In this document: positions 8,561-16,657 of the stretch, piece after piece | Position numbering within the stretch: the first letter of the stretch is position 1 | Layout: every line of letters starts with the position of its first letter | DNA from: Xylophilus sp042867185 | GTDB taxonomy: Bacteria; Pseudomonadota; Gammaproteobacteria; Burkholderiales; Burkholderiaceae_C | Assembly (NCBI GenBank): GCA_042867185.1 | Contig: JBHZQV010000013.1 | Location: 57,143-121,142 of the forward strand | Reading direction: 5' to 3' | DNA length: 64,000 nucleotides | Program-made: the position numbers and the translations under genes | Notes under the pieces: generated by a model | What the model saw: only the letters and a program-made list of their open reading frames with translations | What the model was told of the DNA's origin: nothing | Databases searched by the model: none

Positions 8561-9694
8561 CTACCGGGGCACCACCTCGAACGCCAGCAGCTGGGTGATC
8601 TGGGTGTCGTTGAAATTGTTGTCCGACACCATCACCAGGCTGCGGTGGCCGTGGGCCAGCAGCGGGCCCCAGGCCATGCCCTCGATGTTGTCGAGCCGGG
8701 CCAGGCCGAGCGTGTTGAGGTCGAGCACCAGCCGCTTGCGGGCGGCGACGAAGCCGCCGGCGGCCAGCGAGGCGGTGCCGTTCACCTCGGTCGCGTCCTG
8801 CAGGTCGGCCTCGTAGAGCCGGACGAAGTTGCGGTAGCTGTCGTCGGCGCCCTGCACGGCGGCGCGTTCCAGCACCAGCAGCCGGCGGTCGTCCAGGGCC
8901 AGGATGTCGGACACGCCGTTGTCGGCGTTCTTGCCGGCGGCGGGTGCGGCCGGGACCGGGTCGAGCCGATAGGCCACCTGGCCCGCCACCCGGCCGCCGC
9001 GGTCGTAGCGCAGCAGCCGGGTCACCGCGCCCGCGGCTGGCGTGGGCACCGGGCCGTCCTGGTAGAGCGGCGCCTCCATGCCCACCCAGAGCGAGGCGCC
9101 GTCGGGCGTGAAGCTCAGCCCTTCGAAGGCCAGGTTGTTGCGGGTGCCGGTGGCCTGCGTGGCCGAGACGCGGAACGCCGCCGGCAGCGGCAGGCGCTCC
9201 TGCAGCACGCCGGCGCGGTCGGCCCGCGCGACGAACGGGTCCAGGCCCAGGCCGCGGTCGCCCTCGCTGGTCCACCACAGGCTGGCCGGGTCGCGCGGAT
9301 CGATGCGGATCGCCTCCGGGTCGGGCACCTCGTCGCCCGCCTGCGCCGTGGTCCGGTTGGGGAAGGTCCGGCCGTCGGCGCGGCGCAGGGCGGTGCTGCC
9401 CAGCCACTGCACCGCGGTGAAGCCGGCGGCGTCGTACTGCAGCCGCGCGGTGTAGAAGCGCGCCGGGTTCTTCTCCGAACGGTCGTCGCTGATCAGGATC
9501 CAGCGGTTGTCGGCGGCGTCGTAGTCCAGCCCCGACAGCCCGCCGACCAGGGTGCCGTCGACCGTCTGCGCGTTGGAGACCGTCTGCTGGCCGATCAGCC
9601 GCAGACCGAAGCCTTGCGGGGTGTCGCCCGCGCTGCCGCCGCAGCCGGTGGCCTGCAGGGACGCGAGGAAGGCGGATACGAGGAAGCGGCGCAT
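8561..9694 (-). CDS. Esterase-like-activity-of-phytase family lipoprotein
   Basis: The 377-aa protein appears to be a secreted beta-propeller of the phytase-like esterase family. It starts with a short signal and a weak lipobox ending at C18 (ATGC). Family hallmarks are LSGLDYDAADNRWILISDDR near residue 54, DPEAIRIDP, LAFEGLSFTPDGASLWVGME, and a C-terminal DNIEGMAWGP with LVMVSDNNFND. Proteins of this family are poorly characterised; phosphodiesterase or esterase activity outside the membrane is inferred, not shown. It is followed on the same strand by the TRAP binding-protein gene after about 200 bp. Confidence 0.8.
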   Translation of the reverse strand: MRRFLVSAFLASLQATGCGGSAGDTPQGFGLRLIGQQTVSNAQTVDGTLVGGLSGLDYDAADNRWILISDDRSEKNPARFYTARLQYDAAGFTAVQWLGSTALRRADGRTFPNRTTAQAGDEVPDPEAIRIDPRDPASLWWTSEGDRGLGLDPFVARADRAGVLQERLPLPAAFRVSATQATGTRNNLAFEGLSFTPDGASLWVGMEAPLYQDGPVPTPAAGAVTRLLRYDRGGRVAGQVAYRLDPVPAAPAAGKNADNGVSDILALDDRRLLVLERAAVQGADDSYRNFVRLYEADLQDATEVNGTASLAAGGFVAARKRLVLDLNTLGLARLDNIEGMAWGPLLAHGHRSLVMVSDNNFNDTQITQLLAFEVVPR

Positions 9695-9805
9695 GGACGG
9701 GGCTCGGCAGGGGGCGGGGGCCGCGCCCCGGCGGGGCGTGGCGGCGACGCCACCGACTGTCGGACCGCGCGATGACAGGGCGATGGCAGCGCGCGCGGCG
9801 GCCGC

Positions 9806-11170
9806 TCAGGCGGGGATGCAGGCACCGTCCGCCCGCAGCCGCGCCTGCAGCTGCGCCACGTCGGTCGCCCGCAGCGGCGCACCGCCCGCATGCGCCGCCG
9901 CGGTGCCGGCCGCCTGGCCCATCACGAAGCATCCGCCGCTGGCCCGCGCGGCCGACTGGCCCTCGTGGGTCATCGACGCGCAGCGGCCGGCGACCAGCAG
10001 GTTGTCGATGCCGTGCGGCACCAGCATCCGCCAGGGCAGGTCGTTGTAGGCGCGGCGTTCGTCGCGGGGAAAGCCCCAGTCGATCCGGCCGTCCCGGTGC
10101 AGCTCCATCGGCCAGGCGTTGATGCCGACGCTGTCCTCGAAGCGGGCCGACGACAGGATGTCCTCGCCGGTGAGGGCGTAGAGGCCCTCGATGCGGCGCG
10201 TCTCGCGGATGCCGATCTGGGCGGCGATGTCGACGATGCGCGCCGTCTCGAAGCCCGGCACCTGCTCGCGCAGGAAGCGGAAGTATTCGACGATCTGGCG
10301 CCGGCCTTCCAGTTCGCCGGCGCTGAGCTCGCGCGCGTCGACCCCGTTCATCGCATGGCCCGCGGCGTTGCGCACCTGGGTGACGTTGGCGCGCCATTCG
10401 CGCGGGTCGATCTGGGGCCGGACGATGGCGCCTTCGCGCGGGAAGCGGTAGCGGCCGGGGTGGGCGGCCTCGGCCCGCGCCATGGCGTCGTTGATCGCCT
10501 TGAACTCGCCGATGGCGGCCAGCGCCGGCCCCGGCTCGACCTGGCCGACGCGGAACATCGTGGTCGGGAACAGGCCGCTGCCGTGCCCGTCGCCCACCGC
10601 GTACCGCACGCCGGCGAAGGCGGCCACGTCGGCATCGCCCGAGCAGTCGACGACCACGTCGGCGCGGATCGCCAGCCGGCCGGATTTGGTCTCGACCACC
10701 ACCGCGGCGATGCGGTCGCCGTCCTTCAGCACGGCGGCGGCGTGGGCGTGGAACAGCAGCTCGACGCCGGCCGACTGCAGCAACTGGTCGGCCGCGCACT
10801 TGAGGGCCGAGACGTCGTAGGAGCGCACCCGGATGCGGCCCTGCATGCCGTCCTGCGGCGTGTTCAGGCCGCCGAGGGCCTCCAGCCGGGCGAGCAGGTC
10901 GTCGGCCACGCCGTGCACCAGCTGGCGCATCTCGCCCTCGTGCCGGCCGTACAGGCCGGCGAAGTTGGTCACGCCGCCGGCGGTGCCCATGCCGCCCAGA
11001 AAGCCGTAGGCCTCGACCAGCAGGGTGCGGGCGCCGTGGCGCGCCGCGCTCACCGCGGCGGCCAGGCCGGCCGGGCCGCCGCCGACGACCACCACCTCGT
11101 ATTCGCCGAAGACCGGCAGGCTGCGCGCCGGTTCTTCCATCCGTGCCGGGGACATCGGGGCCGCCATCAT
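9806..11170 (-). CDS. FAD-dependent oxidoreductase (FAD_oxidored type)
   Basis: This 454-aa flavoprotein begins with a dinucleotide-binding GGGPAGLAAAVSAA motif at about residues 26-39 and an Arg/Glu-ended second strand (TLLVEAYGFLGGMGT). The segment VVVDCSGDADVAAFAG is typical of the family that includes succinate dehydrogenase-like and thiazole-type oxidoreductases. Its ATG overlaps the stop of the Bug gene (ATGA at 11167-11170), and a second ATG follows directly, so the two are translationally coupled. The coupling suggests the flavoenzyme acts on the ligand bound by that transporter protein. The substrate is not predictable. Confidence 0.8.
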   Translation of the reverse strand: MMAAPMSPARMEEPARSLPVFGEYEVVVVGGGPAGLAAAVSAARHGARTLLVEAYGFLGGMGTAGGVTNFAGLYGRHEGEMRQLVHGVADDLLARLEALGGLNTPQDGMQGRIRVRSYDVSALKCAADQLLQSAGVELLFHAHAAAVLKDGDRIAAVVVETKSGRLAIRADVVVDCSGDADVAAFAGVRYAVGDGHGSGLFPTTMFRVGQVEPGPALAAIGEFKAINDAMARAEAAHPGRYRFPREGAIVRPQIDPREWRANVTQVRNAAGHAMNGVDARELSAGELEGRRQIVEYFRFLREQVPGFETARIVDIAAQIGIRETRRIEGLYALTGEDILSSARFEDSVGINAWPMELHRDGRIDWGFPRDERRAYNDLPWRMLVPHGIDNLLVAGRCASMTHEGQSAARASGGCFVMGQAAGTAAAHAGGAPLRATDVAQLQARLRADGACIPA

Positions 11171-12156
11171 TCGATCCGGATGTTGCGGCTGGTGATGATG
11201 TTGCGCATGATCGCCGACTCTTCCTTCACCCTGGCCTGCAGCGCCGGGGCCGATGCGGTGGCCGGCGCGGTCCAGCCCTGGTTGAAGAGCTGCTGGCGGG
11301 TCTCGGGGTTCTGCAGGATGCCGGGCAGCACCTGCGCCAGACGGGCCTGCGCGGCCTTGCTCAAGGTGGCGGGGCCGACCAGCGCGGTCCAGACCTCGAG
11401 CCGGAAATCCCGCACGCCGGCATCGGCCAGCGGCGGCACGTCGGGCGCCAGGGTGCTGCGGCCGCTGGTCACCCCGATCGCCTTCAGCTTGCCGGCCTTG
11501 ATGTGCGGCAGCGCCACGCCGGGCGGGATCAGCGCCATCTCGACCTGCTGGCCGAGCATCGCGTTCACCACCGCCGGGTTGCCCTGGTAGGGCACGTGCA
11601 CCGCGGTCAGGCCGGGCACCTGCGCTTTCAGCAGCTCCATGCCCAGGTGCGCGACCGAGCCGGTGCCGACCGAGCCGTAGTTCCATTTGTCGCCGGCCGC
11701 GCGGGCCGCGTCGAAGAAGGCCTTGCCGCCGGGCGCGTCGGGCCTGCCGACCAGGATCAGCGGCGCGGTGCCGACCAGGGTGAGGTAGGTGAAATCGGTC
11801 GCGGGGTCGTAGGGCAGCCGCGGGAACAGCATCTTGGCCGAGGTCAGGTTGCCGTTGATCACGATGCCCAGCGTGTGGTCGTCGGTGGCCTTGGCGATCA
11901 GGTCGGTGGCGATGTTGCCCGAGGCGCCGACCTTGCTCTCGACGATCACCGGCTGGCCGAGCGCGCGCGACAGCGGCTCGGCGATGGCGCGGGCCGCCGC
12001 GTCGGGCGAGGAGCCGCCGGGAAAGCCGATCAGCAGGCGTACCGGCTTGGTCGGCCACGCGGCCGGCTGGGCGAGGGCCGGCGCGGCGGCCAGGGTGAGG
12101 GCGGCGCAGGCGATGGCGCCGAGCCAGGCGCGCTTGGGCAGGGAGGGCGAGGGCAT
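11167..12156 (-). CDS. Tripartite tricarboxylate transporter substrate-binding protein (Bug family)
   Basis: This 329-aa periplasmic protein has a signal peptide (AAAPALAQ) and the standard Bug landmarks: WPTKPVRLLIGFPGGSSPD, the ALGQPVIVESKVGASGNIA loop, NYGSVGTGSVAHLGMELL and a late GIGVTSGRS-like strand. Bug proteins bind carboxylates and related small molecules and are greatly expanded in Bordetella and Comamonadaceae, mostly without linked TctA/TctB genes; none are present here either. It is the first gene of a two-gene unit with the FAD oxidoreductase. Confidence 0.9.
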   Translation of the reverse strand: MPSPSLPKRAWLGAIACAALTLAAAPALAQPAAWPTKPVRLLIGFPGGSSPDAAARAIAEPLSRALGQPVIVESKVGASGNIATDLIAKATDDHTLGIVINGNLTSAKMLFPRLPYDPATDFTYLTLVGTAPLILVGRPDAPGGKAFFDAARAAGDKWNYGSVGTGSVAHLGMELLKAQVPGLTAVHVPYQGNPAVVNAMLGQQVEMALIPPGVALPHIKAGKLKAIGVTSGRSTLAPDVPPLADAGVRDFRLEVWTALVGPATLSKAAQARLAQVLPGILQNPETRQQLFNQGWTAPATASAPALQARVKEESAIMRNIITSRNIRIE

Positions 12157-12277
12157 GGGATCGGGTCTCCGGATCGGTTCGTGGTGTCGGTCAGGTGCGC
12201 GGCGGCCGGTGGCACGGCGGGGGCCGCCAGGCCGGGCAGCGCATCGTAATGAGTTCGGCGCGGCCGGGTGGCCGCGG

Positions 12278-12946
12278 CTATTCGGCGTCGGGCTGCACGT
12301 CGGGCGCGGCCTGCTGGAAGGCGGGCAGCGTCGCCAGGTGCGCGTCGATGCGGGCCAGGGTGGGGTAGGGCTCCATCGGCACCTTGAAGCGCCGGGCGCC
12401 GAAGACCTGCGGCACCAGGCAGCAATCGGCCAGCGTCGGCGTGTCGCCGTAGCAGCACAGGCCGGTGCGGGTGTCGTGCGCCAGGCGTTTTTCCAGCGCG
12501 TCGAAGCCGGTGGTGATCCAGTGGGCGATCCAGGCCAGCTTCTGCTCGGCGCCGATGCCCAGCACGCCTTCGAGGTACTTCAGCACCCGCAGGTTGTTCA
12601 GCGGATGCACGTCGCAGGCGATCTGCAGCGCGATCGCCCGCACCCAGCCGCGGTCGCCGGGTGCCGCGGGCAGCAGCGGCGTCGCGGGGTGGCGCTCTTC
12701 CAGGTACTCCAGGATGGCGAGGGACTGGGTCAGCAGCGTGTCGCCGTCCTGCAGCGTGGGCACCAGCGCCTCGGGGTTCAGCGCCGCATAGGCCGGGCCG
12801 TGCTGCTCGCCGCCGTCGCGCAGCAGGTGCACCGGCAGGCTGGCGTAGCCGAGGCCCTTGAGGTTGAGCGCGATGCGCACCCGGTAGGCGGCCGAACTCC
12901 GGAAATAGCCGTGCAGGCGCAGGCCGGGGGTGTCGGGGCCGCTCAT
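12278..12946 (-). CDS. maiA: Maleylacetoacetate isomerase (zeta-class GST)
   Basis: This 222-aa protein should isomerise maleylacetoacetate or maleylpyruvate to the fumaryl form with glutathione as cofactor. The N-terminal thioredoxin-like domain carries the zeta-class motif YFRSSAAYRVRIALNLKGL and the ligand-binding TQSLAILEYLEE. The helical domain has DVHPLNNLRVLKYL and TLADCCLVPQV. The ATG at 12946 begins MSGPDTPGLRLHGYF. The reading frame stays open upstream, but that part is a shadow. No homogentisate or gentisate dioxygenase gene is nearby. It is divergent from an FAD monooxygenase, which may be its pathway partner. Confidence 0.92.
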   Translation of the reverse strand: MSGPDTPGLRLHGYFRSSAAYRVRIALNLKGLGYASLPVHLLRDGGEQHGPAYAALNPEALVPTLQDGDTLLTQSLAILEYLEERHPATPLLPAAPGDRGWVRAIALQIACDVHPLNNLRVLKYLEGVLGIGAEQKLAWIAHWITTGFDALEKRLAHDTRTGLCCYGDTPTLADCCLVPQVFGARRFKVPMEPYPTLARIDAHLATLPAFQQAAPDVQPDAE

Positions 12947-13143
12947 GCCGCGGCGGCTGCGGGCTGCAGCGTCCGAAGGGAAGCGGGAAGGGGGGTGCGG
13001 GATGGGGTCATCGGGTGTCTCCAGGAATCCGGGAAATCTACAGCTTCCGGCGGTCGCCCGGGTGGAATCGGGGGGGGTGCATCCCCGCGGTGCCGCGCGG
13101 CGGCTACAGTGCGGCGTCGCCCCTGCCCACCACTCCCTGCGCC

Positions 13144-14322
13144 ATGCCGCTCGCCACCGCCGCTCCCCGCTACCGCATCGCCCTGGCCGGCGCCGGCCCC
13201 GCCGGCCTCTCGGCCGCCCTGGCCCTGGCGCGCGACGGCCACGAAGTGCATGTGTACGAGCGCCACCCCGGCCTGGCGCCGGTGGGCGCCGGCCTGCTGA
13301 TCCAGCCGCAGGGCCTGGAAGCCCTGGAGGCGCTGGGCCTGCGCGCGGCGTTCGACGCGGTGAGCGTGCCGGTCGACCGCCTGCTGGGCCATTCGCACCG
13401 CGGCTGGACGCTGGTCGATCTGGACATGGCGCGGCGCCCGGCCCGGGGCGTGAGCCGCGCCAACCTGGCGGGCTTGCTGGGCCGCGCCGCCGAAGCCGCG
13501 GGCGCGCGGCTGCATTTCGGCGAGCCGGTCGAATCGCTGCGGGCCGAGGGCGCCGGCGCCTGGGTGCGGCACGGCGGGGCGGCATCGCGCTTCGACCTCT
13601 GCGTAGTCGCCAACGGCGCCGCCTCGCTGCTGCGCGGGCCGGCCGGCCTGGCCGACGCGGCACGGCCCTACGCCTGGGGCGCTTTGTGGGGCCAGTTCAC
13701 CGTGCCCGAATGGGACGGTGCCACCACGCTGCTGCAGCGCTACCGCGGCACCCGCGAGATGGTCGGCCTGTTGCCGACCGAAGCGACGCCGCAGGGCCTG
13801 CGCCTGTCGCTGTTCTGGAGCCTGCGGCAAGACCGCTACGCCGCCTGGCGCGCGTCCGACCTGGGCGCCTGGCGCAACCGGCTGCTGGACCTGTGGCCCG
13901 AGGCCCGGCCGGTGGTCGACCAGGTGCGGCGGCACGACGACCTGGCGCTGGCCGTCTACCGCCACGCCTGGCCGCGCCGCATGGCCCGGGGCCCCTTCGC
14001 GGTGATGGGCGACGCGGCGCATGCGATGAGCCCGCAGCTCGGCCTGGGCACCACCCTGGCGCTGCAGGACGCGCTGGCCCTGGCCCGCGGCCTGCGCAGC
14101 CACGGCACCCTGGCCGCCGGACTGGCCGCCTACAGCCGCGACCGCCTCTGGCCCTCCCGCGCGTACCAGACCCTCAGCCGCCTGCTCACGCCCTGTTTCC
14201 AGTCGTCCCACGGCGGCTGGGTGCGCGACGCGGCCTTCGCCTGCGGCCGCAAGCTGCCCGGCGTGCAGTGGGCGATGCAGCGCAGCCTGACCGAGCCGCC
14301 CCCCGGCACCCGCAACCCCTGA
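13144..14322 (+). CDS. FAD-dependent aromatic-ring monooxygenase-like protein
   Basis: The 392-aa protein has the fold of class A flavin monooxygenases (salicylate or p-hydroxybenzoate hydroxylase type). It shows the GxGxxG motif AGAGPAGLSAALALA at about residues 16-30 and the FAD-ribityl motif FAVMGDAAHAMSP, followed by GLGTTLALQDALALA. The middle DG motif that contacts both FAD and NAD(P)H is altered, reading VVANGAASLL. The gene is divergent from maiA over a 197-bp gap, which fits a role in an aromatic or heteroaromatic pathway. The substrate is unknown. Confidence 0.8.
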   Translation: MPLATAAPRYRIALAGAGPAGLSAALALARDGHEVHVYERHPGLAPVGAGLLIQPQGLEALEALGLRAAFDAVSVPVDRLLGHSHRGWTLVDLDMARRPARGVSRANLAGLLGRAAEAAGARLHFGEPVESLRAEGAGAWVRHGGAASRFDLCVVANGAASLLRGPAGLADAARPYAWGALWGQFTVPEWDGATTLLQRYRGTREMVGLLPTEATPQGLRLSLFWSLRQDRYAAWRASDLGAWRNRLLDLWPEARPVVDQVRRHDDLALAVYRHAWPRRMARGPFAVMGDAAHAMSPQLGLGTTLALQDALALARGLRSHGTLAAGLAAYSRDRLWPSRAYQTLSRLLTPCFQSSHGGWVRDAAFACGRKLPGVQWAMQRSLTEPPPGTRNP

Positions 14323-14390
14323 GCGGTCGCTGCCTGCGATCTGCCCGCCGGCTACCCGGTGGCGCTCCCACCCCGGTATCGTCCCCTTCC

Positions 14391-15008
14391 ATGCCTAACC
14401 CCGTCCCGCCGCGCCTGATCCGCTTCCACAAGCCCTACGGCGTGCTCAGCCAGTTCACCGACGAAGGCCGCTGGCGCGGCCTCAAAGGCTTCATCGACCT
14501 GCCCGGCGTGCATGCGGCCGGCCGGCTCGACGCCGACAGCGAGGGCCTGCTGCTGCTGACCGGCGACGGCGCGCTGCAGGCCCGCATCGCCGATCCGCGC
14601 TTCAAGATGGAGAAGACCTACTGGGTGCAGGTGGAGGGTGCGCCCACCGCCGCCGCGCTGCAGGCGCTGCGCGACGGCGTGACGCTCAACGACGGCCCCA
14701 CCCGGCCGGCCCGCGCCGCGCTGCTCGATGCGCCGCCCGACCTGCCCGCGCGCGACCCGCCGATCCGGGTGCGCCAGCGCATCCCCACCGCCTGGATCGC
14801 CCTCGCGATCCGCGAAGGCCGCAACCGCCAGGTGCGCCGGATGACGGCGGCGGTGGGCTTTCCCACGCTGCGGCTGGTGCGCGCCGCCATCGGGCCCTAT
14901 ACCCTCGACGGCCTGGCGCCGGGCTGCTGGGAGGCGGTGGAGGTGGTCGACGAGGCGGGGCCGCCGCCGGTACGGCGTGCACCCGCGATACCGCGCCGCC
15001 GGCATTGA
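14391..15008 (+). CDS. rluE: 23S rRNA pseudouridine synthase, RluE type
   Basis: This 205-aa RsuA/RluB/E/F family enzyme lacks the N-terminal S4 domain, as RluE does. The catalytic aspartate lies in HAAGRLDADSEGLLLLT. Other family motifs are FHKPYGVLSQFT near the start, KTYWVQVEG, and EGRNRQVRRMTAAVGFPTLRL. RluE makes pseudouridine 2457 of 23S rRNA in E. coli; the exact position here is inferred. A basic tail ends the protein. The kinase gene follows on the same strand. Confidence 0.9.
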   Translation: MPNPVPPRLIRFHKPYGVLSQFTDEGRWRGLKGFIDLPGVHAAGRLDADSEGLLLLTGDGALQARIADPRFKMEKTYWVQVEGAPTAAALQALRDGVTLNDGPTRPARAALLDAPPDLPARDPPIRVRQRIPTAWIALAIREGRNRQVRRMTAAVGFPTLRLVRAAIGPYTLDGLAPGCWEAVEVVDEAGPPPVRRAPAIPRRRH

Positions 15009-15118
15009 GCCGGGTAGAAACTGCGGCCGTGGAAGCGCCGGCGCACCGTGCGCCAACCGGTTACGTCTCGTCCCCGCGCCGCCACGACACTGGCCGGCTC
15101 CGCCCTTCACCGCCCGCC

Positions 15119-16657
15119 ATGAGATCGCTCCGCAGCCAGCTGGTTTTCTTCTGGGTCCTCCTGTTCGCCATCTGCGCCACCCTGGCGGTGGTGATGGTGT
15201 CGGTGTACCGCGGCAGTGCCGGCGCGCAGTTGGCGGCGGGCCGCACCGCGGCGGAGCGCTCGTGCAGCGCGATCGCCGCGCGCTACGTCCGGTCGGTGCC
15301 GCAGCCGCCGCCGGCGCAGCCGCAGATCGACCTGCTGCAGGTGCTGCTGCAGCTGGTGCTGATCGAGGCGCCGCATGTCGAGGGCGGCATCTGGCAGGCA
15401 CAGGGCGGGTTCCTGGCCTATGCCTATCCCACCTACGAGGGCAGCGGCGTGAAGCGCGACATTCCGACCGCCGAGCAGCCGCTGATCCTGGAGGTCGCCG
15501 CGCTGGCCGCCCGCACCCGCCAGCCGCAGACCGACGTGGTGCAAGGCAGCCGCGAGGCGCTGATCGTCACCGCCTGCCCGCTGGCCGCGCCGGGCGGCGA
15601 CCTGGTCGCCTGGACGATGACCCGCACCCATGCCGGCGCGCTGGCGGCCGAGAACAGCCTGCGCGTGGGCCTGGCGGTGCTGCTGGTGGCGGTGCTGGCC
15701 TCGGGCGGTTGGCTGGGGCTGATCCTGCTGCGCGGCCTGCGGGCGGTGCAGCGGCTGGAGGCGCGCCTGGCCGCGGCCGAAGGCGACGCGGTGCCGGTGC
15801 TGGAGCCGACCGGCGTGCGCGAGATCGACCGCATCGTCGACGGTTTCAACCGCTACCGCCTGCGCTTCGAGGAGACCCGGGCCCAGCTGCGCACCGCCGC
15901 GCAGCAGCGCAGCCGCGACCAGCGCCTGGCCGCGCTCGGCCGCATGACCGGCGGCCTGGCGCACGAGATCCGCAACCCGATCGCCGCGATGCGCCTGAAG
16001 GCCGAGAACGCCCTGGCCGCCGCGCCCGAGCGCCAGCCCGCCGCGCTGCGCGCGATCGTCGGCCAGATCGACCGGCTCGAAGGCCTGGTGCAGAGCCTGC
16101 TGGCCCTGGTGCAGCCGCTGAACCTGGCGCCGCGGCCCATCGACCTGCCGGCCTGGCTGCAGGAGCGGCTGGACGCGGTGGCGCCGCGCGCCGCCGAGCG
16201 CGGCGTGGCGCTGGCGCTGCGGCCCGGCGCGCCGGGCCAGGCGGTGTTCGACCCGCAGCACCTGGGGCGCGCCCTCGACAACCTGCTCGACAACGCGGTG
16301 CGCCATGCGCCGCTGGGCGGCACGGTGATGCTGGGCGCGACGGTAGAACCCGCCGACCGCCTGGTGCTGCAGGTGGACGACGACGGCCCCGGCGTGCCCG
16401 AGGCGCTGCAGGCCCGGCTCTTCGAGCCCTTCGCCACCGGCCGCGCCGACGGCACCGGCCTGGGCCTGGCGCTGGCGCGCGAGGTGGCGCTGGCCCATGG
16501 CGGCGACCTGCAGTACCTGCCGGGGGGCGATGCCCCCGCCGCCACCGAAGCCGGCACCCCGCCGGCTCCCGAGAACGACGCGGCGGGCGCCGCGCCTGCC
16601 GCTGCGCCACGGCGCGGCACCCGCTTCGCACTGGAACTGCCATGGCACGCCTCCTGA
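15119..16657 (+). CDS. Membrane sensor histidine kinase
   Basis: This 512-aa kinase has membrane helices at about residues 8-30 and 178-200 flanking a periplasmic sensor domain of about 145 residues, then a linker resembling HAMP and a HisKA/HATPase core. The phospho-accepting histidine is residue 282 in LAHEIRNPIAAMRL. The N box (LDNLLDNAVRHAP), G1 box (DDDGPGVPE) and G2 box (GTGLGLALAREVA) are intact. A Pro/Ala-rich insertion separates the ATP lid region from the last strand. Its end overlaps the response regulator start by 16 bp. The signal it detects is unknown. Confidence 0.9.
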   Translation: MRSLRSQLVFFWVLLFAICATLAVVMVSVYRGSAGAQLAAGRTAAERSCSAIAARYVRSVPQPPPAQPQIDLLQVLLQLVLIEAPHVEGGIWQAQGGFLAYAYPTYEGSGVKRDIPTAEQPLILEVAALAARTRQPQTDVVQGSREALIVTACPLAAPGGDLVAWTMTRTHAGALAAENSLRVGLAVLLVAVLASGGWLGLILLRGLRAVQRLEARLAAAEGDAVPVLEPTGVREIDRIVDGFNRYRLRFEETRAQLRTAAQQRSRDQRLAALGRMTGGLAHEIRNPIAAMRLKAENALAAAPERQPAALRAIVGQIDRLEGLVQSLLALVQPLNLAPRPIDLPAWLQERLDAVAPRAAERGVALALRPGAPGQAVFDPQHLGRALDNLLDNAVRHAPLGGTVMLGATVEPADRLVLQVDDDGPGVPEALQARLFEPFATGRADGTGLGLALAREVALAHGGDLQYLPGGDAPAATEAGTPPAPENDAAGAAPAAAPRRGTRFALELPWHAS

